From: Bacteroidota bacterium
GTDB taxonomy: Bacteria > Bacteroidota > Bacteroidia > UKL13-3
Direction: 5' to 3'
Length of the DNA stretch: 23,576 nt
Assembly (NCBI GenBank): GCA_010027395.1
Contig: RGVD01000011.1
Span: 1-23,576 of the forward strand
Of the stretch, positions 8,429-17,100 are shown piece after piece. The notes under the pieces were generated by a model. The model saw only the letters and a list, made by a program, of their open reading frames with translations, was not told the DNA's origin and searched no databases. Position numbers and translations under genes: made by a program. Within the stretch, counting starts at the first letter, position 1; each line of letters begins with the position of its first letter.

Positions 8429-8734
8429 ATGAAATACGATAAACATATTTTTATATGTGCCAACCAAAAAGCCGAAGGTAAAAAATGCTGCGGAGAGGCT
8501 AAAGGCATGGAATTGGTTGAGAAATTTAGAGAAGTATTAAAGGCCAGAGGTCTGCAAACTTCTGTGAGAGCCCAAAGAGCAGGCTGTTTAGATGCTTGTA
8601 GTTTTGGTCCCTCTATGGTTATCTACCCCGAAGGTACCTACTATGGTAATGTAAGCATTGACGATGTAGAAAGAATAGTAGAGCAACATGTGTTAAATAA
8701 CCAAATTGTAGAAGAATTGGAATTGAAGTTTTAA
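8429..8734 (+). CDS. Thioredoxin-like [2Fe-2S] ferredoxin-domain protein
   Basis: A 101-residue cytoplasmic protein of the thioredoxin-like 2Fe-2S family. HIFIC10 is followed by a C20-C21 pair and by AGC53LDAC57SFGP, giving the spaced cysteines that bind the [2Fe-2S] cluster in this fold, and then VIYPEGTYYGNV, the typical family ending. It lacks a signal peptide. The gene starts 5 nt after the tyrS stop and is probably cotranscribed, although no functional link to tyrosyl-tRNA synthesis is known to me. Its role is probably electron transfer or redox sensing; the partner is unknown. Full length and undamaged. Confidence 0.85.
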   Translation: MKYDKHIFICANQKAEGKKCCGEAKGMELVEKFREVLKARGLQTSVRAQRAGCLDACSFGPSMVIYPEGTYYGNVSIDDVERIVEQHVLNNQIVEELELKF

Positions 8735-8959
8735 CACTTCGATACAAATTAAATTTTTTAACATTCGCTAGCATCTTACTAGTGAATTCTTATTTTATCA
8801 TTTTAAGATTGCTTGGTTGCGAGTGAAATCCCGAAACTGATTTGTCGCAAATTGATGAAGTGTGTTAATTTTTTTTAAGATATTGCCTTGCAACTAGCAA
8901 TGACAGTTACACTTTACATTCACTTACAAATCCCCAGCAAATGTTGGGATTTAGGTAAA
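8735..8959. other. Intergenic spacer between the convergent ferredoxin and pyrC genes
   Basis: No coding frame was recognised. Besides the terminator candidate listed separately, the nine-base word TTTTAAGAT occurs twice 72 bp apart (8801-8809 and 8873-8881), each followed by a TTGC/CTTG-rich stretch. A six-base inverted repeat TTGCGA/TCGCAA lies at 8817-8822 and 8845-8850. A weak hairpin (CCCAGC/GTTGGG, within about 8934-8949) sits just beyond the pyrC stop but has no T-run on the minus strand. Confidence 0.3.
8763..8804 (+). terminator. Possible terminator of the tyrS-ferredoxin unit
   Basis: A 9-bp stem with one G.T pair (8763-8771 ATTCGCTAG with 8779-8787 CTAGTGAAT) closes a seven-base loop and is followed by a T-rich but interrupted tail. 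It lies 28 nt after the ferredoxin stop. The stem is AT-rich and the tail imperfect, so this is only moderately supported. Confidence 0.42.
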
Positions 8960-10297
8960 TTATCTATTAAATGATAGCCTCATACCTTTATTGCTCTCAT
9001 CAAAAGAACCATTGTTATATACATGATTACCATTAACAAAGGTATGTCGAACGATTGAGTGAAATATTTGTCCCTCAAATGGACTCCAAGCGCATTTATA
9101 TAATATATTTTCTTTACTAACTGTATAGCTTTGGTTCAGGTCCACCAAAACTAAATCTGCGAAGTAACCTTCTCTAATAAAGCCTCTGCGGTCTATCTCA
9201 AACATCTCAGCTACATTATGACTCATCTTTTGCACGATGGTTTCAAGGCTAATTTTACCTTGTTTATGAAACTCAAGCATGGCATTTAAAGAATGTTGTA
9301 CCAAAGGCCCTCCAGATGGGGCATTTAAATAATTTTGTTTCTTCTCATCAATGGTGTGTGGCGCATGGTCGGTTGCAATCACATCAATTCTACCGTCCAA
9401 AACTGCTTTAAAAATAGCATCTCTATCTTCTGCTGTTTTTACAGCTGGATTCCATTTTATAGAATTCCCTTTTTCTACATAATCTTTATCAGTAAACCAT
9501 AGATGATGAACACATGCCTCAGCTGTTATACGTTTTTGACTTAGTGGTATATCGTTTCTAAAAAGTTCTAATTCCTTTGCTGTGCTAATATGTAGAATAT
9601 GTAATCGGGTATTGTGTTTTTTTGCTAGTTCAACTGCAAAAGATGAAGAGGCATAGCAGGCTTCAGCAGTTCTTATTTTAGGATGAAATTCAGTTGTAAT
9701 ATCCTGACCAAACTCTTGTTTAATTCTTTCTGCATTGGCTTTAATCATTGGGTCATCTTCACAATGGGTTGCAATCAAAGTTTTAACATTTTTGAAAATT
9801 GCGTCCAACGATTCAGGATTGTCAACCAACATATCTCCTGTTGAAGAACCCATGAATATTTTAACACCGCATACTTTTGTTTCATCTACTTTTAGTAACT
9901 CATCCAAATTGGTATTGGTTGTACCCATAAAAAACGAATAGTTAGCCAATGAGCATTCGGAGGCACGGGAATATTTATGTTCAAGTAAATCGATTGTTGT
10001 TGCGCTAGGACTTGTGTTTGGCATCTCCATATAACTGGTAATTCCACCAGCCACTGCCGCTTTGGCTTCTGTATATATTTCTCCTTTGTGAGTTAATCCT
10101 GGCTCACGAAAATGCACTTGGTCGTCTATAATTCCTGGCAACATATACATCCCATAAGCATCAATAGTTTTATCAGCCTGCATAGCAATGCCATTGGTGT
10201 CAATTTTTTCGATAAAATTATCTTTAATGAGTACGTCAGCATGATAGGTTTTTCCTTCATTGACAAGCAAGGCATTTTTTATAAGAATGGTTGACAT
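8960..10297 (-). CDS. pyrC: Dihydroorotase (PyrC/allantoinase-type amidohydrolase)
   Basis: A 445-residue amidohydrolase for the third step of pyrimidine synthesis, the reversible cyclisation of carbamoyl aspartate to dihydroorotate. The core motif GIIDDQVHFREPGLTHKGE lies near 55-73, followed by GVKIFMGSSTG (with the lysine that is carboxylated in related enzymes), THCEDD, HILHIST, KWNPAVKTAEDRDA and the metal aspartate in IATDHAPH near 306-313. In this subgroup the first histidine of the usual HxH pair is glutamine (QVH), which I recall as common in Bacteroidota dihydroorotases. It is full length and intact, and the next gene upstream on the same strand is lpxB about 100 nt away. Confusion with an allantoinase or hydantoinase is possible, but DDQVHFREPGLTHK favours PyrC. 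Confidence 0.9.
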   Translation of the reverse strand: MSTILIKNALLVNEGKTYHADVLIKDNFIEKIDTNGIAMQADKTIDAYGMYMLPGIIDDQVHFREPGLTHKGEIYTEAKAAVAGGITSYMEMPNTSPSATTIDLLEHKYSRASECSLANYSFFMGTTNTNLDELLKVDETKVCGVKIFMGSSTGDMLVDNPESLDAIFKNVKTLIATHCEDDPMIKANAERIKQEFGQDITTEFHPKIRTAEACYASSSFAVELAKKHNTRLHILHISTAKELELFRNDIPLSQKRITAEACVHHLWFTDKDYVEKGNSIKWNPAVKTAEDRDAIFKAVLDGRIDVIATDHAPHTIDEKKQNYLNAPSGGPLVQHSLNAMLEFHKQGKISLETIVQKMSHNVAEMFEIDRRGFIREGYFADLVLVDLNQSYTVSKENILYKCAWSPFEGQIFHSIVRHTFVNGNHVYNNGSFDESNKGMRLSFNR

Positions 10298-10319
10298 AAC
10301 TATTTTCTAAATTGTTTTG

Positions 10320-10327
10320 CGAACATA
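10320..10327 (-). promoter_or_regulatory. Probable -7 promoter box of pyrC
   Basis: Minus-strand TATGTTCG, one base from TAnnTTTG, ends 22 nt before the pyrC ATG at 10297. It suggests pyrC has a promoter of its own rather than relying on lpxB readthrough. Confidence 0.5.
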
Positions 10328-10399
10328 AATAATATGTAAGAAAAAGTTTGACTTAATCGAAATAAAATTATCAAAATGATTAGATGCAGATGTTTAAAA

Positions 10400-11500
10400 T
10401 TAACGCAACAAATTATAAATTTCTATAGCTGCATTATCACTTGCTCCCACTCCAAATAAATCTCTGAGTGAAGCATAATCATTTAAAATAATTTCTCGCT
10501 TATTCCCATTTGGCATTATGGCTTCAAATTCCAATTTCAATCGATTTTCGTTAAAATCATCTTGAATCAATTCGCAAATAACTTCACTATTTAGGTTCAA
10601 ATTAACGAGCGAAATATATTTAATCTTAACCAACATTTTGGCAATCCTATACGAAATAGGATGCGCCACATAGGCACATATTTGAGGAATATTGAACAAT
10701 GCAGTTTCAAGTGTCGCAGTTCCGCTACAAACTATGGCAGCAGTAGATTGACTTAAAATATCGTAAGTTTGATTATAGATTATTTTTACATTTTCATTTT
10801 CAAAACTTGTATAAAATTCTTTCGAAATGGATGGAGCCCCTGCTACTAAAAATTGATAATCTGGATAAGACTTTGCTAACTTAATCATCAATGGCAGTGT
10901 AGATTTTATTTCTTGTTTTCTGCTACCAGGCAAAAGCGCAATTATCGGTTTTTCGCTTAGTTGGTTTTGTTTTCTAAAAGCCGGATTTGGTATAAATTGT
11001 TGAATTTCGTCTAATAAAGGATTGCCCACATAAGCTGTTTTTACATTCCACTTTTTGAAATAATCTACTTCGAAAGGGAAAATAAGTAAAAGTAGATCTA
11101 CATATTTTTCAAGTTTCTTCGCTCTGTTTTCTTTCCAAGCCCAAACTTTAGGTGAAATATAATATACAACCTTAATACCTTTAGATTTGCAAAATTCAGC
11201 AATGCGTAAATTAAATCCAGGGAAATCAATTAAAATAACAACATCAGGATTAAAAGAGTTTATTTGCTTTTTGCATAAATCTATATTGGCGAAGATGCTG
11301 CTCAAGTTCATTAATACTTCAACAAAACCCATGATGCTTACATTTTTATAATGCATTAAAAGTCCTTGTGCTTGATGTGCCATTTTATCCCCACCCCAAA
11401 AATTAAATTGGGCTGAATTATCTTTTTGTTTTATCGATTTTATCAGGTTGGCACCATGTAAATCGCCACTTGCCTCACCTGCTACTATAAAATATTTCAT
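10400..11500 (-). CDS. lpxB: Lipid-A-disaccharide synthase
   Basis: A 366-residue GT19 glycosyltransferase that joins UDP-2,3-diacylglucosamine and lipid X to make the lipid A disaccharide on the inner face of the cytoplasmic membrane. The start MKYFIVAGEASGDLHGANL is diagnostic. Further motifs are WGGDKM, SIMGFVEV, LIDFPGFNLRIA, YYISPKVWAWK, YVGNPLLDE, ALLPGSRKQEI near 188-198, the nucleotide-binding SGTATLETAL near 255-264, and IKYISLVNLNL. Family length with no gaps. It shows that the organism makes lipid A and so has a Gram-negative outer membrane. It is divergent from the coiled-coil gene across a 100-bp spacer. Confidence 0.96.
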   Translation of the reverse strand: MKYFIVAGEASGDLHGANLIKSIKQKDNSAQFNFWGGDKMAHQAQGLLMHYKNVSIMGFVEVLMNLSSIFANIDLCKKQINSFNPDVVILIDFPGFNLRIAEFCKSKGIKVVYYISPKVWAWKENRAKKLEKYVDLLLLIFPFEVDYFKKWNVKTAYVGNPLLDEIQQFIPNPAFRKQNQLSEKPIIALLPGSRKQEIKSTLPLMIKLAKSYPDYQFLVAGAPSISKEFYTSFENENVKIIYNQTYDILSQSTAAIVCSGTATLETALFNIPQICAYVAHPISYRIAKMLVKIKYISLVNLNLNSEVICELIQDDFNENRLKLEFEAIMPNGNKREIILNDYASLRDLFGVGASDNAAIEIYNLLR

Positions 11501-11513
11501 TTCGGCTGCAATG

Positions 11514-11521
11514 TAAAAGTA
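11514..11521 (-). promoter_or_regulatory. Possible -7 promoter box of lpxB
   Basis: Minus-strand TACTTTTA resembles TAnnTTTG apart from the last base and ends 13 nt before the lpxB ATG. The short distance makes this weaker than the other boxes in the window. Confidence 0.3.
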
Positions 11522-11572
11522 ATAATTTACGTTTTGTTCATAACTAGATAGTTTTTAATTGCTTGAAGCTAT

Positions 11573-11580
11573 TTACTTTG
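11573..11580 (+). promoter_or_regulatory. Possible -7 promoter box of the coiled-coil gene
   Basis: TTACTTTG, one base from TAnnTTTG, ends 20 nt before the ATG at 11601. The same eight-base word precedes the exonuclease gene at 23065-23072. It lies inside the longer frame that opens with TTG at 11559 and so argues for the ATG start. Confidence 0.42.
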
Positions 11581-11600
11581 CATTATTAATTTCAAACATC

Positions 11601-12494
11601 ATGTCAGAAAATAAAAACAACCGCAGCAGCTTGCTTCTTTTGCTTCTGCTTTTAATTGGTTCGGTAGGCTATAATGTTTACCAATTTAACAACCACAAGA
11701 CCACTGTTGTTCAATACAGCAATGAGGTAGATAGCTTAATTACGGTGAGGATAGATGTTGAGAGAGAGTTGGCTTCCACCGAAATGGAGTTAGAAAAATA
11801 TAGAGGAATTGCTGGAAACTTAGACACTTTGTTGAATGAAGCCAACGGTAAAATTGCAGAGAAAGAAAACAAAATCCGCAGTCTGATAGCCAAAGAAAAG
11901 AACTCAGCTAAATTAAGTAAAAAATTGAAGGCAGAATTGGCTGAACTAAAAGAATTGCGCGATGAATTTTTGGATAAGATTGATGTTTTGATAACTGAAA
12001 ATAAAAAATTGAAAGAAGATAATGCACAATTGAACACTGCCTTGGGTGATGTTACACAACAAAAAAACATGTTGGAGCAAAAAGTAACAACGGCCTCACA
12101 ATTGAAAGCTGAATATGTGAAAGTAGCTTCATTTAAAAAGAAAAACAGCGGAAAATTTGTGGAATCAGTTCTTGCTAAAAAAACCAACAAAATGGAAGCT
12201 TGCTTTACTGTAATGGATAATAAAGTAAGCGGCACTGGGGACAAAATGGTGTATTTAAGAATAATGGCACCTAATGGAAAGCCTCTGATGGGCAATACCA
12301 GAGCGGAATTGAAAACAGCAGATGGAGAAACTGTGGATGCGACTGCTTCACAAAAAATTAATTATACAGGCGAAAAACAAAATATTTGTTTGAATTACGA
12401 AAACGATGAGCGCATCTTAGAGGGAGGTACATATACCATTGAAGTGTTCATTGAAAATACTTTGGTGCATTCAAGTAGTTACGTTTTAAGATAG
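11601..12494 (+). CDS. Membrane-anchored coiled-coil protein of unknown function
   Basis: A 297-residue protein. After a short polar start (MSENKNNRSS), a leucine-rich segment at about 10-26 forms a single membrane anchor. Residues about 40-170 are heptad-like and very rich in K, E, L and N with no helix breakers, a long coiled coil. The last 110 residues are beta-rich (MVYLRIMAPNGKPL, TYTIEVFIENTLVHS) and resemble a small extracytoplasmic domain. I recognise a recurring Bacteroidota type of hypothetical protein but no named family. The ATG at 11601 is chosen because a promoter-like box lies just before it. The GNAT gene begins 2 nt after its stop, so the two are probably cotranscribed. Confidence 0.75.
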   Translation: MSENKNNRSSLLLLLLLLIGSVGYNVYQFNNHKTTVVQYSNEVDSLITVRIDVERELASTEMELEKYRGIAGNLDTLLNEANGKIAEKENKIRSLIAKEKNSAKLSKKLKAELAELKELRDEFLDKIDVLITENKKLKEDNAQLNTALGDVTQQKNMLEQKVTTASQLKAEYVKVASFKKKNSGKFVESVLAKKTNKMEACFTVMDNKVSGTGDKMVYLRIMAPNGKPLMGNTRAELKTADGETVDATASQKINYTGEKQNICLNYENDERILEGGTYTIEVFIENTLVHSSSYVLR

Positions 12495-12496
12495 AA

Positions 12497-12955
12497 TTGG
12501 AAACATTTTTCAAAATAAAAGAAGCAGAGCTTTCTGATGTTTTGCTTATTCAGCAATTAATAACTGAGTTGGCCGAATATGAGAAGCTTCTGCCTCAAAT
12601 GGTGGCAACACCTGAATTACTTCAAATGCATCTTTTTGGTTCGAGCCCAATTGCCCATGTATTTTTAGCTTATGAAAATGAAACGCCAATCGGTTTTGCT
12701 TTATACTTTTATAATTTCTCAACCTTTGTTGGTAAACCCAGTATCTATTTAGAAGATTTGTATGTGAGAGAACCATTCAGGGGAAGAGGTTATGGCAAAG
12801 CTTTACTTGAAAAATTGATACAAAAAGCAAAGGAAAAAGATTGTGGTAGGTTAGAGTGGTCAGTGCTGAATTGGAATAAACCTGCAATAGACTTCTACAA
12901 GAAAATGGGCGCTCAACCCATGGAAGAGTGGACCACTTTTAGAGTAAGTCTTTAG
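12497..12955 (+). CDS. GNAT-family N-acetyltransferase (SSAT-like)
   Basis: A 152-residue acetyl-CoA-dependent acetyltransferase. The acetyl-CoA loop is REPFRGRGYGKALLEKL near 92-108, preceded by YLEDLYV and followed by LEWSVLNWNKPAIDFYKKMGA, the arrangement seen in diamine acetyltransferase-like GNATs. The LEDLYV and WNxPAxxFYKxxGA segments favour the SSAT/thialysine acetyltransferase subgroup, which acts on small amines such as spermidine or thialysine; the substrate cannot be fixed from sequence. The start codon is TTG at 12497: the frame is closed 19 nt upstream and has no ATG before the conserved N-terminal region. It follows the coiled-coil gene with a two-base gap. Confidence 0.85.
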   Translation: METFFKIKEAELSDVLLIQQLITELAEYEKLLPQMVATPELLQMHLFGSSPIAHVFLAYENETPIGFALYFYNFSTFVGKPSIYLEDLYVREPFRGRGYGKALLEKLIQKAKEKDCGRLEWSVLNWNKPAIDFYKKMGAQPMEEWTTFRVSL

Positions 12956-13014
12956 AATATAAAATCAAAAATTCTAATTACCTCCAAGTGTATGTTAAAC
13001 TTTATTAATATCAC

Positions 13015-13037
13015 TTGACATTTAATTAAACGTGTCA
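13015..13037 (+). promoter_or_regulatory. Candidate operator / -33 region upstream of the RND operon
   Basis: TTGACA (13015-13020) is followed by the perfect palindrome TTTAATTAAA (13021-13030), and TGTCA at 13033-13037 is the inverse of TGACA at 13016-13020. The result is a symmetrical block of about 22 bp just upstream of the promoter box of the efflux operon. This is the kind of site bound by TetR- or MarR-type repressors, but no such regulator is encoded beside it. Confidence 0.35.
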
Positions 13038-13045
13038 TAGTTTTC

Positions 13046-13053
13046 TATTTTTG
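13046..13053 (+). promoter_or_regulatory. Probable -7 promoter box of the RND efflux operon
   Basis: TATTTTTG matches TAnnTTTG exactly and ends 17 nt before the adaptor-gene ATG at 13071. It is one of two exact matches among the boxes in this window (the other precedes prfC). Confidence 0.6.
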
Positions 13054-13070
13054 CATACCAATTCAGTTTT

Positions 13071-14129
13071 ATGAATATTAAAAAGATACTAAAAATTGTT
13101 GCTATTATAGCGGTTCTTGCCCTGTTGGCTTGGCCTAAGCTTATGCCAAGCAAAAATGATAAATCGCAAACAGCACAGGCTAAGGCTAAGAAAATGCCAA
13201 CCAAAGTGAGTGTGTATGTTACTAGAAAGCAAGATTTAAACAATAGCATACATGTAAGCGGAGGTATTTTGGCACAAGATGAAGTGGAATTGCATACTGA
13301 AGCGCAAGGTCGAATAGTGAAAATAAACTTTGAAGAAGGTTCAGAAGTAAAGAGAGGCCAACTGCTAATAAAAATAAATGATGCCGATTTGCAGGCCCAA
13401 TTGAGAAAAGCGGTTTCGAGTAAAAAACTGAAAGAAGATACAGAGAAAAGGAATAAACAACTTTTGACTAAAGGTGCCATCAGCCAAGAACAATACGATT
13501 TAAGTCAAAACGAACTAAATGCAGCCAATGCCGATATTGATTTATTAAAAGAGAACATTAGAAAAACAGAATTGTTGGCACCGTTCTCAGGTATAATCGG
13601 ATTGAAATATATTAGTGAAGGGAGTTTTGTTACAAATGCTACCAAATTGGCATCTCTTCAAAGTATAAATAAGGTTAAGATAGAATTTTCTGTTCCCGAA
13701 AGATATGCACCTCAATTGAAAAGAGGCAGTGATATTTTATTTACAATCGATGGATCTGATAAAGTTTATAAAGCAAATATTTATGCCATTGAACCCAAAG
13801 TGGATGAGCAAACTAGAAACGTGGTGATGCGAGCTCTTTCTGATAACAGCGAACGAAAGTTGATTCCTGGAGCCTTTACAAATGTGACTGTTCAACTTCA
13901 AGATAAACCCAATTCATTGATGGTTCCAACGCAGTGTGTGGTTCCTATATTGAAAGGGCAAAAGGTATACATAACAAGAGCAGATTCTGTGATAGAGCAG
14001 CTTGTAAAAACGGGTATTAGAACTGATTCGCAAATAGAAATTACAGAAGGTTTGCAGGTAGGAGATTCTGTGGTTGTGAATGGGATTATGTATTTAAAAC
14101 AAGGTTCAAAAATTAAAATAGGAAAATGA
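13071..14129 (+). CDS. RND efflux periplasmic adaptor (HlyD/AcrA-type membrane fusion protein)
   Basis: A 352-residue adaptor linking inner-membrane RND pump and outer-membrane channel. An N-terminal hydrophobic segment (about 5-22) anchors or exports it. The lipoyl-like half-motifs are GILAQDEVELHTEAQGRIVKI with GSEVKRGQLLIKIND near 65-102, and LLAPFSGIIGLKYISEGSFV after a short helical hairpin (about 105-165). The beta-barrel and membrane-proximal domains follow, with GAFTNVTVQL, VPTQCVVP and GLQVGDSVVVNG. Full length and intact. The stop codon overlaps the pump start (ATGA at 14126-14129), showing translational coupling. Substrate unknown. It heads a complete adaptor-pump-channel operon. 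Confidence 0.92.
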   Translation: MNIKKILKIVAIIAVLALLAWPKLMPSKNDKSQTAQAKAKKMPTKVSVYVTRKQDLNNSIHVSGGILAQDEVELHTEAQGRIVKINFEEGSEVKRGQLLIKINDADLQAQLRKAVSSKKLKEDTEKRNKQLLTKGAISQEQYDLSQNELNAANADIDLLKENIRKTELLAPFSGIIGLKYISEGSFVTNATKLASLQSINKVKIEFSVPERYAPQLKRGSDILFTIDGSDKVYKANIYAIEPKVDEQTRNVVMRALSDNSERKLIPGAFTNVTVQLQDKPNSLMVPTQCVVPILKGQKVYITRADSVIEQLVKTGIRTDSQIEITEGLQVGDSVVVNGIMYLKQGSKIKIGK

Positions 14130-17100
14130 GTTTATCTAATACCAGTATAAACAGGCCTGTTTTAGCCACTGTTTTTTCTATCATTATTGTTTTATTTGGA
14201 GTCATCGGCTTTAATTTCCTTGGCGTAAGGGAGTATCCTTCAATTGATCCCATCGAATCTCAAATTACCGAACCCTTAGAAAAAGCAATTAATGGAATTG
14301 CAGGCATTCGATCTATATCTTCGGCCAGTAACCAAGGTTCGAGTAGTATCACGGTTGAGTTTAACTTAAGTGAAAACCTTGAAGCAGCTGCAAATGATGT
14401 AAGAGATAAGGTATCTCAAGCGGTAAGACAATTGCCACAGGACATAGATGCACCTCCAGTAGTTAGTAAGGCTGATGCTAATTCAGATGCTATCATTTCA
14501 ATGACTGTTCAGAGTGATACCAAATCGCAATTGGATGTAAGTGATTATGCAGAAAATGTTTTATTGGAAAGGCTACAAACCATTCCAGGTGTTAGCACGG
14601 TTCAGATTTGGGGTCAGAAGAAATACGCCATGCGATTGTGGTTGGATCCGGCTAAACTGGCTTCATTTAAGCTAACTCCTTTGGATGTAAAGCAGGCCTT
14701 GGATAGAGAAAATGTTGAGTTGCCTGGAGGTAAAATAGAAGGAAACAATACGGAGCTATCAGTGAAAACGGTTGGTAGATTTAGTACAGCCGAAGAATTT
14801 AACAACATCATTATTCAAACAAATAGCACCAAGGCCATTCGTTTAGGAGATATTGGTTATGCCGCATTGGGTGCAGAAAACGAAGAAACAATCTTGAAAT
14901 CTAATGGTGTTCCCATGATAGGCCTTGGTGTTGTGCCGCAGCCAGGTGCCAATTATGTAGAGATTGCAGATGAATTTTATAAGCGCTATGAGCAAATCAA
15001 AAAGGATGTACCAAAAGATTTTAAACTGGATATAGCCCTCGATAATACTAAGTTTATCAAGACTTCAATAAAAGAAGTAGAAGAAACCTTATTGATCGCA
15101 TTTGTCTTAGTGGTTTTAATTATTTTCTTGTTTTTCAGAGATTGGTTAATTGCTTTCAGACCTCTGATTGATATACCCGTTTCATTAATTGGTGCCTTTT
15201 TTATTATGTATATTTTTGGCTATTCAATCAATATTTTAACTTTATTGGCAATTGTATTGGCTACAGGTTTGGTAGTGGATGATGGGATTGTGGTTACTGA
15301 AAATATTTTCAAAAAAATAGAAGAGGGGCTTTCGCCAAGAGAGGCAGCTATCAGGGGATCTAATGAAATTTTCTTTGCTGTTATTTCTACTTCTGTAACA
15401 CTTGCAGTCGTATTTTTACCCATCATATTTTTAGAAGGATTTGTAGGTAGGTTATTCAGAGAATTTGGTATAGTCGTTTCAGGTGCGGTGCTGATATCAG
15501 CTTTCGTTTCATTATCACTTACTCCTATGTTGAATGTGAAGTTGCAACGTAGGTCAAACAAAAGAACAAAATTCTATACTGCCACTGAGCCTTATTTTGA
15601 ATCGCTGAATCTTGCTTATAAAAATTCACTAGAAAAGTTTTTATCCAAAAGATGGTATGCTGCCTTCATTATAGTTGTTTCTGTTTGTTTAATTTGGTTG
15701 ATTGGTTCTACTATCCAATCAGAACTTGCACCGCTTGATGACAGGGGAATGATGCGTATTATTGCTACAGCACCAGAGGGATCTTCGTATGAATTTACAG
15801 ACAAATACATGGATAAATTGTCTGAGTACGTAGAAGATTCGGTGCCAGAAAAGCGTATGACACTTGTAATCACAGCACCAGGTTTTACAGGCAGTGGAGC
15901 TGTTAATACAGGTTTTTTTAGGATAGTTTTAGCGGATGTAGATAAGAGGAAACGATCGCAACAAGAAATTGCTCAGGTGGTTCAAAAAAATGTAGCTGGT
16001 ATTACCGATGCAAAGGCATATGTAGTGCAAGAGCAAACTATAAACGGCTCGGGTGGAGCTAGAGCAGGACTGCCTGTTCAGTACATCATACAAAATCAAG
16101 ATTTTAGTAAGATACAGCAGGTATTACCAAAATTTTTGGATGAGGTAAACAAGGATACAAAAACCTTTCAAGGAACGGATGTTAATTTGAAATTTAATAA
16201 GCCTGAATTGGTAATTACCATACATAGGGAAAAGGCCAAAAACCTTGGTGTGAGTGTGCAAGTCATTGCACAAACATTACAATTTACTTATGGTGGAATT
16301 CGATATGGATATTTTACACAAAGAGGAAAGCAATATCAAATTATTGGACAAGCAGATCGTGTTAATAGAGATGAACCATTGGATTTAAAATCATTATATG
16401 TGCGCAATGATAAAGGCCAATTAATACAATTGGATAATGTGATTGAAGTAGTTGAACAAAGCAGTCCACCTCAATTGTATCATTATAACAGGTACAAAGC
16501 TGCTACCGTTTCAGCAGGATTGGCTCCAGGAAAAACTATTGGTGATGGCATTAAGGCTATGGATGTTATCAAAAAGAAATTATTGGACGAAAGCTTTACT
16601 ACAGATTTAGGAGGACCTTCAAGGGATTTTGCAGAAAGTTCATCAAATACCACTTTTGCATTTATCCTAGCTTTGGTTTTGGTGTATTTGGTTTTGGCCG
16701 CACAGTTTGAAAGTTTTGTAGACCCTATCATTATCATGTTAACAGTGCCAATGGCATTGGCAGGTGCGCTCATTTCATTGTGGTATTTTGATCAAACACT
16801 TAACATCTTTAGTCAGATAGGTATCATTGTTTTACTAGGTTTGGTGACTAAAAATGGAATTTTGATAGTTGAGTTTGCCAATCAGAAAAAGGAAAAAGGT
16901 ATAGATAAATTGCAAGCCGTTAAAGAGGCAGCCGTTGATAGGCTTAGGCCCATTATGATGACAAGTATTGCGACTATTTTGGGTGCTTTACCAATTGCCT
17001 TAGCATTAGGTGCAGGTGCCAAAAGTCGTATGTCTCTTGGTATTGTCATTATTGGAGGTTTATTGTTTTCAGGATTCCTTACATTGTATGTTATTCCTGC

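Noticed and set aside
11711..12295. A 194-codon minus-strand frame inside the coiled-coil gene
   Set aside because: Its serine/phenylalanine/leucine-rich composition is the mirror of a lysine/glutamate-rich coiled coil, it has no recognisable motif, and the plus-strand gene is well supported.
13022..13480. A 152-codon minus-strand frame over the RND adaptor start
   Set aside because: It overlaps the promoter and N-terminus of a clear adaptor gene and has no family features.
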